From: Paracoccus sp. MC1862
GTDB lineage: Bacteria > Pseudomonadota > Alphaproteobacteria > Rhodobacterales > Rhodobacteraceae
Direction of reading: 5' to 3'
DNA length: 46,182 nucleotides
Assembly: GCF_016617715.1 (NCBI RefSeq)
Contig: NZ_CP067229.1
Span: forward strand, 1-46,182
Shown here: in pieces, positions 15,403 through 25,346 of the stretch
Position numbering within the stretch: position 1 is the first letter of the stretch
Layout: each line of letters begins with the position of its first letter
The notes under the pieces: model-generated
Told to the model about the DNA's origin: nothing
What the model saw: only the letters and a program-made list of their open reading frames with translations
The model's database searches: none
Made by a program: the position numbers and the translations under genes

Positions 15403-16755
15403 ATGGGATGGCTGGTGATGAGCGAACGCGAGCTGAACCGGATCGAGGTGCTGTCGGAGGTTGGGACTGGCCGGTTGCGGGTTGAAGACGCCGCCGGCCT
15501 GCTCGGCCTGACCCGGCGGCAGGTATTTCGGCTGCTGGCGCGGTTTCGGGCGGATGGCCCGGCCGGGCTGGCCCACCGTGCGCGCGGACGTGCGCCGAAC
15601 AACGCCCTGTCTGCCCTTCATCGGGAGCAGGTGCTGGCACTCGTTCGGACGCAGTATGCCGATTTCGGTCCGACGCTTGCGGCCGAGAAGCTGGCCGAGC
15701 TGCATGACATCCATATCTCGCACGAGACCTTGCGCAAATGGATGATCGAAGACGGTTTATGGGTCTCGCGCAAGCAGCAGCGGGTGCTGCACCAGCCGCG
15801 GCTGCGGCGCGAGGCCCTGGGTGAGCTGGTCCAGATCGACGGCTCGGAGCATCGCTGGTTCGAGGATCGGGGCCCCGCCTGCACGTTGCTGGTGTTCATC
15901 GACGATGCGACCGGCCGGCTCATGCATCTCCGGTTTGTCGCCTCCGAGAGCACCTTCAGCTATTTCAATGCGCTGGAGGGCTACCTTCAGGAGCACGGCC
16001 GGCCCGTGGCCTTCTATTCGGACAAGCACAGCGTGTTTCGGGTGAACCGCACCGAGGCGCGCAGCGGCCATGGCATGACGCAATTCGGCCGGGCGCTGAA
16101 CGAGCTGAACATCGAGATCCTCTGCGCCAATTCCTCGCAGGCCAAGGGCCGGGTCGAGCGCGCCAATCGCACCCTGCAGGACCGTCTGGTCAAGGAACTG
16201 CGGCTTGCCGGGATCGCGGACATGGCAGCCGGCAATACGTTCCTGCCCGGCTTCATCGCGGCCTTCAATACCCGCTTCGCCCGCATCCCGCGCCGGTCGG
16301 ACGATCTGCACCGTCCCCTGAACGTCGAGCCGGAGCGGCTCCGCGACATCTTCTGCCTGCGCGACGAACGCCATGTCGGCCAGCAGCTGGCGCTGTCCTA
16401 CGACAGGAAGCGCATCATCCTCGAACCGAACCACCTGACGCTCGGCCTGGTCGGCACATACGTCGACACCTACGAGTTCCCGGACGGCCGGCTGGAGATC
16501 CGGGCCAGGGGCGTGTCCCTGCCCTGCCGGATGTTCGACAAGGAGCAGCGCGTCACCCACGCCGCGATCACCGAGAACAAGCGCCTGACCGAGGTGCTGG
16601 CCTTCATCCAGACCCAGCAGGACCAGGACCCGCCCAGGGCGCGGCGCGTCGGCAAGCAGCGCACCCGCTATGAGCCCAAGGGCACCGTCGGACCTGGTCG
16701 CACACCTCTGCTGGTCAAGGCACGTCGAGCGCAGGTCGAAGCCAGAACGAACTGA
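15403..16755 (+). CDS. ISNCY-family transposase (DDE integrase core)
   Basis: Transposase of 450 residues. The N-terminus has a helix-turn-helix (RLRVEDAAGLLGLTRRQVFRLLARF) followed by a winged linker with HISHETLRKWM. The rve-type catalytic core starts at LVQIDGSEHRWFED (first Asp), continues with FIDDATGRLMHLRF and YSDKHSVF (second Asp), and ends with ANSSQAKGRVERANRTLQDRLVKELR (catalytic Glu). The C-terminus is basic. The ATG at 15403 is chosen over a TTG at 15376; no strong ribosome-binding site is seen for either. The frame is uninterrupted and all three acidic residues are present, so the element may be active. Confidence 0.9.
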   Translation: MGWLVMSERELNRIEVLSEVGTGRLRVEDAAGLLGLTRRQVFRLLARFRADGPAGLAHRARGRAPNNALSALHREQVLALVRTQYADFGPTLAAEKLAELHDIHISHETLRKWMIEDGLWVSRKQQRVLHQPRLRREALGELVQIDGSEHRWFEDRGPACTLLVFIDDATGRLMHLRFVASESTFSYFNALEGYLQEHGRPVAFYSDKHSVFRVNRTEARSGHGMTQFGRALNELNIEILCANSSQAKGRVERANRTLQDRLVKELRLAGIADMAAGNTFLPGFIAAFNTRFARIPRRSDDLHRPLNVEPERLRDIFCLRDERHVGQQLALSYDRKRIILEPNHLTLGLVGTYVDTYEFPDGRLEIRARGVSLPCRMFDKEQRVTHAAITENKRLTEVLAFIQTQQDQDPPRARRVGKQRTRYEPKGTVGPGRTPLLVKARRAQVEARTN

Positions 16756-16858
16756 ACGCCAGACGGAGCACTGGATCCGACGGCCGCTCAAGGCAGCCGG
16801 TCAGGGCTGCGATGGCGGAGGTCTCCGCCCTGCCCGGCTGCCGGCATCGTGGCGCCCG

Positions 16859-16893
16859 GTGACATTCCTGAATTGCCAGCAAGGGTGACATTT
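16859..16893. repeat. Right inverted repeat of the insertion sequence
   Basis: Two copies of GTGACATT, at 16859 and 16885, in inverted orientation to those at the left end. Confidence 0.65.
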
Positions 16894-17036
16894 CTGGATG
16901 GTTGCAACATTTGTCGCCTTTGGGGGACGCGCTATCTTGGAGTGCGACTTTGATCCTCCCCACTCGGCTGGGCACCAACAGAACAGCGGCCGGAAGAACC
17001 GGCACCCCTCCCCCTCGGCTGCCTCGATCGGGAACC

Positions 17037-18575
17037 TCAAAGCAGCCACTCGATCGGCAGCAGCCCCACCAGCGCCAGCAGAAGCCGCGAGAACGGGGTC
17101 GCGCCGGGCTCTTTCTCATGGCGCATGGCATCTCCCCGGACCGTTTCTTCCCAGACCAGCGCGCCGTCCTGCAGGGACAGGCGGTAGCTGGCATCGAGGA
17201 AGGTGGTGGCGAAAGCCCCCGAAAGGCCGGCGGCCAGACGCGGGCTGTCGATCAGCACGCCCATTTCGGTGTTCAGCCCGAAGGACCGGGGGTCGAAGTT
17301 GAACGAGCCGATGAAGACCTCGCGCCCGTCCACGGCCATGATCTTGGAATGCAGGCTGGCGCGGGACGAGCCGCCGATGGGCGCGCGCTCTTCCTCCTCG
17401 GGGTCGGCGGCGAAGCCGGGCTTCAGCTCGTAAAGTTCGACGCCCGCCGCCAGCAGGTCGGGACGGTATTTCACATAGGCGCCATGGACCAGGATCACGT
17501 CGGTTGCATTCTGCGAATTGGTCAGGATGCGGACGCGGGTGCCGGACTGCGCCAGCCCGACCAGCGCCTCGGTGAAGCGGCGGCCCGGCACGAAATAGGC
17601 CGAGACCAGATCGACCGAGCGTCCCGGTCCCGCCAGCAGCGCCATCAGTTGCGGGAACAGCAGGTCGTCCACCCTCGCCTGCCCCAGCCCCTTGGCCGGG
17701 TCGTCGCTGACCAGCGCCACCCTTGTCCATTCAAGGACCTGCCCGCCCGTCCCGATCGCCGTCACCACATTGGACTGCGCCAGCCGCCCGGCGTAAAGCC
17801 GCCCCTCGGCCGAAAGCGCGGCGGCATCGGCATCCGCGACCAGCCGCGCCAGCGCCTCCTCCTGCGGCGCGGGCAGGATCAGCCCCGCCGGATAGGCCGA
17901 GCCGCTGGCCCAGTAGCGGTCGAAATCCGCGCCCACGGCATGGGCGGCAGGCCCCGCCACCAGCACGTCGGTGTCGATGTAATGCACCCCCTCGCCGAAG
18001 GCGAAGTAGATGTCGCCGATGTTGCGGCCGCCGAGGATGCTCATGGCGCCATCGGCGGTCAGCGACTTGTTGTGCATCCGCCGGTTCAGCCGCACGAAGT
18101 CGAAGGCATAGCCCAGGACCTTGGGGCGGCGCAGGATGAAGGGGTTGAACAGCCGCACCTCGACGCCGGCCAACGCATCCAGCGCCGCGAGGTCGGGGTC
18201 CAGCCCGGCGATGCCGTTGTCGTCCAGCAGCAGCCGCACGCGCACCCCGCGTTCGGCCGCGCGCCGCAGTTCGTCCAGCAGGATCAGGCCTGTCGCGTCG
18301 CGCTGCCAGATGTAATACTGAACGTCGAGCGCCTGCGTCGCGGCCCGGATCAGGGCCACGCGGGCGGCAAAGGCGTCCGGCCCCTCGATCAGCGGCACCA
18401 CGCCGCTTTGTCCCTCCGGTCCTGCCAGCGCCAGCCGGCCAAGCGGCGTCCCGACTGACGCCTGCACCGCCGCGCTGGCGATCCGCCCCTCCAGCGGGGG
18501 CGGGCGAAAGACCAGATGCAGGCCGGCCAGCAGCGCCAGCACAAGGGCCAGAAGGACGGCGGCTTTCTTCAGCAT
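17037..18575 (-). CDS. Phospholipase D-family protein, cardiolipin synthase C-like
   Basis: Protein of 512 residues with an N-terminal membrane anchor (KKAAVLLALVLALLAGLHLVF) and two phospholipase D motifs: HNKSLTADGAMSILGGRNIGD near residue 165 and HSKIMAVDGREVFIGSFNFDPRS near residue 410. LDVQYYIWQRDATGLILLDEL and RVRLLLDDNGIAG are typical of the ClsC/YmdC group, which makes cardiolipin from phosphatidylglycerol and another phospholipid at the inner membrane. Both HKD sites are intact. It stands alone between the insertion sequence and the efflux operon, 48 bases from the RND pump stop codon. Other PLD-type activities cannot be excluded. Confidence 0.87.
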   Translation of the reverse strand: MLKKAAVLLALVLALLAGLHLVFRPPPLEGRIASAAVQASVGTPLGRLALAGPEGQSGVVPLIEGPDAFAARVALIRAATQALDVQYYIWQRDATGLILLDELRRAAERGVRVRLLLDDNGIAGLDPDLAALDALAGVEVRLFNPFILRRPKVLGYAFDFVRLNRRMHNKSLTADGAMSILGGRNIGDIYFAFGEGVHYIDTDVLVAGPAAHAVGADFDRYWASGSAYPAGLILPAPQEEALARLVADADAAALSAEGRLYAGRLAQSNVVTAIGTGGQVLEWTRVALVSDDPAKGLGQARVDDLLFPQLMALLAGPGRSVDLVSAYFVPGRRFTEALVGLAQSGTRVRILTNSQNATDVILVHGAYVKYRPDLLAAGVELYELKPGFAADPEEEERAPIGGSSRASLHSKIMAVDGREVFIGSFNFDPRSFGLNTEMGVLIDSPRLAAGLSGAFATTFLDASYRLSLQDGALVWEETVRGDAMRHEKEPGATPFSRLLLALVGLLPIEWLL

Positions 18576-18623
18576 GGGCCCATGAAAGGTGATGCTCGGG
18601 CGGCGTCAACAGCGCAGGCGCTG

Positions 18624-21600
18624 CTATTCCGCCGGCACGTCCCTTTGCTTGCGGCCGCGGCTGTGGAACCATTCGCGCATCGTCTGGATCACGAAGAACA
18701 ACGCCGGGATCACGAACATCCCGATCAGCGTCATCCCGATCATCCCCCCGATGATCGTGACGCCGACCGAGTTCTGCGACCCCGCCCCCGCCCCTGCCGA
18801 GCGCGCCAAGGGCAGCACGCCGAAGATGAACGCCAGCGAGGTCATCAGCACCGCCCGGAACCGCGCGACCGAGCCGCTGACCGCCGCCTGCCGCGGAGTC
18901 ATGCCGTCGTCCGAGCGGTCCTTGGCGAACTCGACCACGAGGATCGCGTTCTTGGCCGCAAGCCCGATCAGCAGGACCAGCGCAATCTGGACGTAAAGGC
19001 TGGTCGGCAGCCCCACCAGCCGCAGGGCCAGCATCGCGCCAAAGGCCGCTGCCCCCAGCGACAGGATGATGGACACCGGCAGCATCCAGCTTTCGTAAAG
19101 CGCGACAAGGAACAGATAGGCGAAAAGCAGCGCGATCCCGAAGACCACGATCTCGCTGCCGCTGCTTTCCGCCTGCTGCAGCGACAGCCCCGACCAGGCG
19201 AGCGAGAAGCCCGCGGGCAGGGTCTCGGCGGCGATGCGCTCGACCGCGCCCATGGCGGCGCCGGTGCTGACGCCGGGCGCGGGCTGGCCGTTGATCGTCG
19301 CCGATTGATACAGGTTATAGCGCTGCACGGTGTAGGGCCCGAGGTCGTCATGCACCGTGACGACATTCTGCAGCGGCACCATCCGGCCGTCCTCGTTCAG
19401 CACCCGCAGGTCGAGGATGTCGTCTGCGGTATCGCGGTAAGGCGCGTCCGCCGACAGGTTCACGTCGAAGACCCGGCCCCCAAGGGTGAAGTCGTTGACA
19501 TAGGCCGATCCGAAATGCGTGCCGATCACGTTGTAGATGTCGCTGACACTGAGACCCAGCCGCTCGGCCCGGGTGCGGTCGATTTCCACGAAGACCTGCG
19601 GGACCGAGGCGCTGTAGGTCGAGGTCACCCCCCCGATCTCGGGCGCCTGGTTGGCCTGGCTAACGAAGGACAGCAGCACCTCGCCCAGTTCCTGCGGCGA
19701 CTGGCCCTGCAATGCCTGCAGCCGCAGGTCGAGGCCGCCGACCGCGCCCACGCCGGGGATCGGCGGCGGGGCGAAGACCCCGATCACCGCGCCGGGGATC
19801 GCCGCGAACCGGGCGTTGAGCTGCCCCACCAGCGCGGAAAGCTGCAACTCGTCGCTTGTCCGTTCCTCCCAGGGGATCAGCGAGGCGACGACCATGGCGC
19901 CGTTCGGCACCACCGTCCCCTGCAGGATGCTGAAGCCCGCCACCGAGATGGTGTTGGCGATGCCGGGCGTTTCGGCCAGCGTGGCGTTGACCTCGTCCAG
20001 CACCTCCTGCGTGCGCGACAGGGATGCCGCGTCGGGCAACTGGATGTTGACGAAGAAGGCCCCCTGGTCCTCGTCGGGCAGGAAGGTCGCGGGCAGGTTG
20101 ATGAAAAGCCACACCGCCGCCGCGAAGCAGGCGGCGAGGATGCCCAGCGGCACGATCCAGATCCGCAGCAGGAAGGCGACGATGCGGCCATAGCCGTCCC
20201 GCACCCAGTCGATGAAGCGGCCGACGTAGCGCAAGGGGCTGCGGCTGCCCCCCGGCCGCGGCGGACGCATCAGCACCGCCGCCAAGGCCGGGCTGAGCGT
20301 GATCGCCACCAGCGCCGAGATGGCGAGGCCGAAGCCCACCGTGACCGCGAACTGCCGGTAAAGCTGGCCGCTGATGCCGGGCAGGAAGGCCGTGGGCGTC
20401 ACCACCGCCAGCAGCACGAAGGTGGTCGAGATGATCGGCGCGGTGATCTGGTCCATTGCCCGCCGCGCGGCCTCGCGCATCGACAGGCTCGGGTCTTCCT
20501 CCAGCACATGCTGGACGTTTTCGACGACAAGGATCGCGTCATCGACGACAAGCCCGATGGCAAGGACCAGCGCCAGCAGCGAGATGGTGTTCAGCGAATA
20601 GCCCATCACCAGCAGCGCCGCCATCGCCCCCAGCAGCGAGACGGGAATCGCCACCCCCGCCACTACCGTCGCCCGCCAGTCCTGCAGGAACAGGAAGACG
20701 ATCACCATGACGATGATGAAGGCCTCGACGAGGATTGTCAGGATCAGGTTGACGCTGGAACTGACGAACAGCGTCGCATCGTAGATCACCTGGTATTCAA
20801 GGCCGGGCGGGAACTGGGCCGACAGCCGCTCCATTTCCGCCAGCACGGCGTCACGGGTGTCCAGCGCATTGGCGTCGGGCGACTGGTTGACCTGGATCAT
20901 CGCGGCTTCCAGCCCGCTGACACGGGCCTGCGCGGCGTAGCTTTGCGCGCCCAGTTCCACCCGCGCGATGTCGCCCAGGCGGATCATGGCGCCGTTCGCG
21001 CCCTCGCGGATGATGATGTTCTCGAACTCGCGAACTTCGGACAACTGCCCCTCGCCCACGATGGTGTATTGCAGGTCCACCCCGCCTGGCGAGGGTGGCG
21101 CACCGATTGTCCCCAGCGAGGCCTGGATGTTCTGCTGCCGGATCGCCGCCATCACCTCGGCGGGCGGGATCGCCAGCGCATCCATGCGCGGGCGGTCCAT
21201 CCAGACCCGCATCGAATATTCCGCCGCCCCCACGACCGAGGTGTCCCCGACCCCGTTCACCCGCGCGATGGGGTCCAGAAGCGTGGTCGAGGCGTAGTTG
21301 GCGATTTCCAGCTCGTCCACGCTGCCGTCCGGGGACAGAAGCGCGATGGCCAGGATGAAGTCGGGGGAACTGGCGTTCACCGTCACCCCCTGCTGCGTCA
21401 CCGGCGTCGGCAGTTGCGGCATCGCGCTTTGCACCGCGTTCTGCACGTCCACCTGCGCCAGATCGACATCGGTGCCGACCTCGAAGGTGATCGACAGGAT
21501 GTAGAGTCCGGCGTTGGAACTGGTCGAACTCATGTAGATCATGCCGTCGACGCCGTTCACGGCGGTCTCGATGGGGCTGGCCACGACCTCGGAAATGGTG

Positions 21601-21764
21601 ACGGCATCGGCGCCGGGATAGGCGGCGATGACATTGACCGTGGGGGGCGTGATCTGGGGATATTGCTGGACCGGCAGGATCGCCAGCGCGATGGCCCCCA
21701 CGATCGAGATCAGCAGCGACAGGACGACGGCGAAGCGGACCCGGTCGATGAAGAAGCGCGACAT
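18624..21764 (-). CDS. RND efflux pump permease, HAE1 (AcrB-like)
   Basis: Inner-membrane multidrug efflux subunit of 1046 residues, the normal length for AcrB/MexB. It starts with helix FAVVLSLLISIVGAIALAILPVQQYPQITPPTVNVIAAYPGADAVT. The central helix LVLAIGLVVDDAILVVENVQHVL holds the paired proton-relay aspartates. The matching lysine lies in LIGLAAKNAILVVEFAKD in the second half. The porter and docking domains are complete, and the end is basic and short. It overlaps the adaptor gene stop by one base (TGATG). It works as a trimer with the adaptor and an outer-membrane channel, but no TolC-like gene is in the window. Substrates are unknown. Confidence 0.95.
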   Translation of the reverse strand: MSRFFIDRVRFAVVLSLLISIVGAIALAILPVQQYPQITPPTVNVIAAYPGADAVTISEVVASPIETAVNGVDGMIYMSSTSSNAGLYILSITFEVGTDVDLAQVDVQNAVQSAMPQLPTPVTQQGVTVNASSPDFILAIALLSPDGSVDELEIANYASTTLLDPIARVNGVGDTSVVGAAEYSMRVWMDRPRMDALAIPPAEVMAAIRQQNIQASLGTIGAPPSPGGVDLQYTIVGEGQLSEVREFENIIIREGANGAMIRLGDIARVELGAQSYAAQARVSGLEAAMIQVNQSPDANALDTRDAVLAEMERLSAQFPPGLEYQVIYDATLFVSSSVNLILTILVEAFIIVMVIVFLFLQDWRATVVAGVAIPVSLLGAMAALLVMGYSLNTISLLALVLAIGLVVDDAILVVENVQHVLEEDPSLSMREAARRAMDQITAPIISTTFVLLAVVTPTAFLPGISGQLYRQFAVTVGFGLAISALVAITLSPALAAVLMRPPRPGGSRSPLRYVGRFIDWVRDGYGRIVAFLLRIWIVPLGILAACFAAAVWLFINLPATFLPDEDQGAFFVNIQLPDAASLSRTQEVLDEVNATLAETPGIANTISVAGFSILQGTVVPNGAMVVASLIPWEERTSDELQLSALVGQLNARFAAIPGAVIGVFAPPPIPGVGAVGGLDLRLQALQGQSPQELGEVLLSFVSQANQAPEIGGVTSTYSASVPQVFVEIDRTRAERLGLSVSDIYNVIGTHFGSAYVNDFTLGGRVFDVNLSADAPYRDTADDILDLRVLNEDGRMVPLQNVVTVHDDLGPYTVQRYNLYQSATINGQPAPGVSTGAAMGAVERIAAETLPAGFSLAWSGLSLQQAESSGSEIVVFGIALLFAYLFLVALYESWMLPVSIILSLGAAAFGAMLALRLVGLPTSLYVQIALVLLIGLAAKNAILVVEFAKDRSDDGMTPRQAAVSGSVARFRAVLMTSLAFIFGVLPLARSAGAGAGSQNSVGVTIIGGMIGMTLIGMFVIPALFFVIQTMREWFHSRGRKQRDVPAE

Positions 21765-22936
21765 CAGTTCGCACCATCGGTGCTGGTTACGGCGGCGCCG
21801 GCCGTGCCGGTCACGACCGCCTGCTGCGGGGCGACCTGCACCGCCATCCCGTCGGCCAGCCGCTGCAGGCCCTGCAGGACAATGGTCTCGCCCCCCGACA
21901 GCCCCTCGGTCACGGCAAGCTCGGTGCCGACCTGCGCCGCGGTGCGGATGCGGCGCTGCGACACGGTGCCGTCGTCGTTCACGACATAGACATAGCGCCC
22001 CTCGCGGTCCTGCAGGGTGGCAAGCTGGGGCACCACCGGCAGTTCGGGCGGGGTCCGCGGCCCGACCGAGACGCTGACGAACTGGCCGGGGATCAGGATG
22101 CGGTCGGGGTTTTCAAGAACAAGCCGCACCGGCACCGTGCCGGTCGCCGGGTCGGTCTGGCTGGACACGTATTCGGGCCTTCCTTCCAAGGGATAGGCCG
22201 CGCCATTGGCAAGGATCACCCGGAAGGCGAGATCGCCCGCCGACAGGTGCTGCCCCTCGGCCTCCTGGCTGCGAAGCTCGATCAGCAGCCGGTCCGAGAT
22301 GGAAAAGACCACGCGGATCGGGTCGGTCTGGACCAGCGAGGCCAGCGGCCCGCTGGTCGGCCCGACCAGCGCGCCCTGCGAATAAAAGGCGCGGCTGATC
22401 TCGCCCGCGAAGGGGGCGGCGATGGTGGTGTAGCCCTGCTGGATGCGGGCGCTCTGCAGGTCGGCCTCGGCCACGGCGACGGCGGCGCGGGCGGCGGCCT
22501 CGGTCGCCTGCGCGTCCTCCAGCAGCGACTGGGCGGTGACGTTGCGCTGGACCAGCACCTCCTGCCGGGCAAGCTGCTGCTCGGTGTTCAGCAGTTGCGC
22601 CCGGGCCTGGGCCACCCGCGCCTCGGCCGCGCCAACGGCGGCGTCATAGGGGGCGGATTCGATGCGGAACAGGGTCTGGCCCTCATCCACGAAATCGCCC
22701 GCGTCGAATTCGACGGCCTCAAGAAAGCCCTGCACGCGGGCGATCAGGTCCACGGCGTCGATCGCCTCGACCGTGCCGCTGAAGACCTCGGCATCCGCGA
22801 TCGGCTTGACGGCGACGGGGGCCGCCACCACGGCGGGGGGCGGCATCGCGGGCTGCTGGGACAAGGCCGGCTGCGAGGCCGCCACCAGAAGCGCAAGGGT
22901 CGCCAGAAGCTGTCGCACCATCGTCCCGCACCTCAT
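21764..22936 (-). CDS. RND efflux periplasmic adaptor (AcrA/MexA-like)
   Basis: Membrane-fusion protein of 390 residues. An N-terminal signal sequence (LLATLALLVAASQPALSQQ) without a lipobox cysteine suggests a soluble or signal-anchored form. The biotinyl-lipoyl half VFSGTVEAIDAVDLIARVQGFLEAVEFDAGDFVDEGQTLFRIE leads into a coiled-coil hairpin (about residues 90-160, Ala/Gln/Glu-rich), then the second lipoyl half, a beta-barrel (VFSISDRLLIELRSQ) and the membrane-proximal domain (YVYVVNDDGTVSQRRI). The ATG at 22936 has GAAGG 6 bases upstream; the longer frame to 22978 is less likely. First gene of a two-gene operon with the permease. No local repressor gene is seen. Confidence 0.92.
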   Translation of the reverse strand: MRCGTMVRQLLATLALLVAASQPALSQQPAMPPPAVVAAPVAVKPIADAEVFSGTVEAIDAVDLIARVQGFLEAVEFDAGDFVDEGQTLFRIESAPYDAAVGAAEARVAQARAQLLNTEQQLARQEVLVQRNVTAQSLLEDAQATEAAARAAVAVAEADLQSARIQQGYTTIAAPFAGEISRAFYSQGALVGPTSGPLASLVQTDPIRVVFSISDRLLIELRSQEAEGQHLSAGDLAFRVILANGAAYPLEGRPEYVSSQTDPATGTVPVRLVLENPDRILIPGQFVSVSVGPRTPPELPVVPQLATLQDREGRYVYVVNDDGTVSQRRIRTAAQVGTELAVTEGLSGGETIVLQGLQRLADGMAVQVAPQQAVVTGTAGAAVTSTDGAN

Positions 22937-23165
22937 GTTGCCTTCAGGCTCAAGCCGGAAGCCGCGGTTCGGTTGCATGGGCGGGGCCAGGAATATCCCG
23001 CCGCGGCCCGCAGGGTCACGCAGAAGCGAGGCTATGGCCCTTTCCCGCCCGCGGGCAAGGCCCTTGCGGGACGGGTCCGCGCCCGAAAACCGCGGAGGTG
23101 TTCTTTCACCGGCCCCCGCCCGTGCCTATCTGCTGCCCGCACCCCTCGGGCAAAGGGCTTCATCC

Positions 23166-24479
23166 ATGACCGACCGTTTCCGCCGGGTTCCCTCGGCCCG
23201 GCTTGCCCGCCTCGCGGGCTTCGGCCGGATCGCCGGCGGCGTCGCGGCCGGGGCCCTGGGCGAAGGCGCCCGCCGGCTGGCGAAGGGAGAGCGCCCGCAG
23301 TTGCCCGACCTGCTGCTGACGCCCGCCAATGCCCGCAAGGTGACCGCGCAGCTTTCGCAGATGCGGGGCGCGGCGATGAAGCTGGGGCAGATGCTGTCCC
23401 TTGACGCGGGCGACATGCTGCCGCCGGAACTGACCGCGATCCTCGCCCGGCTGCGCGACGAGGCCCATGTCATGCCGCCCCGCCAGCTTGACGGGGTGCT
23501 GGCCGGGGCCTGGGGGCCGGACTGGCGCCGCCGCTTCGCCCGGTTCGAGGGACGCCCGCTTGCTGCAGCCTCGATCGGGCAGGTCCACCGCGCCGTCCTG
23601 CCCTCGGGGCAGGTGCTGGCGGTCAAGGTCCAGTATCCGGGCGTTGCGGCCAGCATTGACGCCGACATCGACAATGTCGCCACGCTGCTGCGGCTGTCGG
23701 GGCTGCTGCCCCCCGGCCTCGACACCGGCCCGCTGCTGGCCGAGGCGCGGCGGCAGTTGCACGAGGAAGCCGACTATGCCCGCGAGGCCGCGCAGATGCG
23801 CCGCTATGCCGCGCTGCTGGAAGGTGATCCCCGCTTTGCCGTGCCGCGCCCGGTGGACGATCTGCTGCGCCCCGGCGTCCTGCCGATGGACTTCCAGCCG
23901 GGTGCGCCGATCGAGGCCCTTGCGGCCGCCCCCGAGGACCAGCGCAATGCCGCGCTGGCAGCCCTCCTGGACCTTGTGCTGCGCGAATTGTTCGACTTCG
24001 GGCTGATGCAGACCGATCCCAATTTCGCCAACTACCGCTGGCAGGCGGACACGGGACGGATCGTCCTGCTGGATTTCGGCGCCACGCGCCCGGTCGCGCC
24101 CGACACCGCCGCCGCCTATCGCGGGCTGCTGCAGGCCGGGCTGGCGGGCGACGGGGCGCGTCTGCGCGGGGCGCTGGTGGCGGCGGGCTTCGTTTCGCCC
24201 GCGCAGGACCAGCGGCACGGCGCGGTGATCGGGACCATGATCGCCGTCCTGCTGGCCCATGTCGAGGCGAGCCGCGGCGGATTGTTCGACTTTGCCGACC
24301 GCGGCTTCGTGGCCGAATTGCGCGAACTCGCCGCGCCGATCCTTGCCGACCGGGAAAGCTGGTGCCTGCCGCCGCCGGGGACGATCTTTGTCCAGCGCAA
24401 GATCAGCGGCACCGCGCTGCTCTGCGTGCGGCTGGGGGCGCGGGTGCCGCTGCTGGACCTCGTGGCCCGGCACGGCTGA
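23166..24479 (+). CDS. ABC1/UbiB (COQ8/AarF-like) atypical kinase
   Basis: Protein of 437 residues of the ancient ABC1 kinase-like family linked to ubiquinone metabolism. Family marks in order: the KxGQ helix (QMRGAAMKLGQMLSLD), the Ala-rich nucleotide loop (PLAAASIGQVHRAVL), the lysine strand (VLAVKVQYPGV), the EEADYAREA glutamate, FGLMQTDPNFANYRW (the catalytic-loop variant, like QTDPNWSNF of human COQ8A) and VLLDFGATR (metal site). It belongs to the subgroup with short N-terminus and no C-terminal transmembrane helices. Possible roles are support of quinone biosynthesis or lipid homeostasis in the membrane. It is a single gene, divergent from the efflux operon and convergent with panC, 12 bases apart. 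Confidence 0.88.
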   Translation: MTDRFRRVPSARLARLAGFGRIAGGVAAGALGEGARRLAKGERPQLPDLLLTPANARKVTAQLSQMRGAAMKLGQMLSLDAGDMLPPELTAILARLRDEAHVMPPRQLDGVLAGAWGPDWRRRFARFEGRPLAAASIGQVHRAVLPSGQVLAVKVQYPGVAASIDADIDNVATLLRLSGLLPPGLDTGPLLAEARRQLHEEADYAREAAQMRRYAALLEGDPRFAVPRPVDDLLRPGVLPMDFQPGAPIEALAAAPEDQRNAALAALLDLVLRELFDFGLMQTDPNFANYRWQADTGRIVLLDFGATRPVAPDTAAAYRGLLQAGLAGDGARLRGALVAAGFVSPAQDQRHGAVIGTMIAVLLAHVEASRGGLFDFADRGFVAELRELAAPILADRESWCLPPPGTIFVQRKISGTALLCVRLGARVPLLDLVARHG

Positions 24480-24491
24480 ACGCGGGCCGCC

Positions 24492-25346
24492 CTACCCGGC
24501 CCCGGCCACGGGGACGTTGTCGATCAGCCGCACATCGTCCAGCCATGCCGCCGCCAGCAGGCGGGCGGGGCGGTCGGCGCGGGTCAGCGGCGACAGGTCG
24601 TCCTCGGCCCGCAATTCCAGGTATTCGATCTCGCGGAAGCCCGCCGCAAGGATCGCCGCCCGCGCCGCCGCCAGCACCGGCGCGGCGGCTTGCCCCCCGG
24701 ACAGCGCACGGGCGGCGCGGAACAGCGCCGCGGCGAGCTTGGGCGCGACCGCCCGCTCCGCCGCCGAAAGCCGCAGGTTGCGCGAGGAAAGCGCCAGCCC
24801 GTCCCCCTCGCGCACCGTCCCGCAGCCGATCACCTCGATGGGAATGTCGAGGTCGCGGGCCATGCGGCGGACCACCTGCAACTGCTGGAAGTCCTTTTCC
24901 CCGAAAAAGGCCACATCCGCCCCGGTCTGCAGGAACAGCTTGGCCACGACCGTGGCGACCCCGTCGAAATGGCCGGGGCGATGGGCGCCGCAAAGCCCCT
25001 CGGTCACGCCGTGGACCGAGACGGTGGTGGCGAAGCCCGGCGGATAGATTTCCCCGGCCGCCGGGGCATAAAGCAGATGCGCCCCGGTCGGCCCCAGCTT
25101 GGCAGCATCCTCTCCTTCCGTGCGGGGATAGGCGGCGAGGTCGGCGGTGCTGTTGAACTGGCGCGGGTTGACGAAAAGCGTGACCACCACCCGGTCGGCG
25201 CGGGAAAGCGCCGCGCGGACGAGGCTCAGGTGGCCGTCGTGCAGGGCGCCCATGGTGGGGACGACGGCGATAGTCGCGCCCTCGGATCTCCAGCGGGCGG
25301 TGATGGCGCGCAACTCGGCAAGGGTGGAGACGATCGGGACGCTCAT
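24492..25346 (-). CDS. panC: Pantothenate synthetase (pantoate-beta-alanine ligase)
   Basis: Full-length enzyme of 284 residues that joins pantoate and beta-alanine with ATP to form pantothenate, the coenzyme A precursor. Visible signature: [18 protein letters not shown] (HIGH-type nucleotide site), [71 protein letters not shown]. The catalytic domain is intact, and the C-terminal dimer part ends at [13 protein letters not shown]. It overlaps panB by 4 bases in the order panB-panC. Cytosolic. No panD (beta-alanine supply) is in the window. Confidence 0.97.
   Translation of the reverse strand: MSVPIVSTLAELRAITARWRSEGATIAVVPTMGALHDGHLSLVRAALSRADRVVVTLFVNPRQFNSTADLAAYPRTEGEDAAKLGPTGAHLLYAPAAGEIYPPGFATTVSVHGVTEGLCGAHRPGHFDGVATVVAKLFLQTGADVAFFGEKDFQQLQVVRRMARDLDIPIEVIGCGTVREGDGLALSSRNLRLSAAERAVAPKLAAALFRAARALSGGQAAAPVLAAARAAILAAGFREIEYLELRAEDDLSPLTRADRPARLLAAAWLDDVRLIDNVPVAGAG

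Larger units (their letters stand above)
15333..16893 (+). mobile_element. ISNCY-type insertion sequence, about 1.56 kb
   Basis: A single-transposase element bounded by imperfect inverted repeats. At the left, AATGTCAC occurs at 15334-15341 and again at 15358-15365. At the right, GTGACATT occurs at 16859-16866 and 16885-16892, mirroring the left-hand pair and its spacing (24 and 26 bases). The bases between the paired repeats also match partly (AGCAA and CAGG in both arms). A target-site duplication is not obvious, so the outer limits may be off by a few bases or more. The element looks intact and sits against debris on its left side. Confidence 0.75.

Noticed and set aside
18516..21989. Very long open frame (1157 codons) on the plus strand
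   Set aside because: It is antisense to the RND permease and adaptor genes, rich in His/Asp/Arg/Gln as expected for the complement of GC-rich coding DNA, and has no family similarity.
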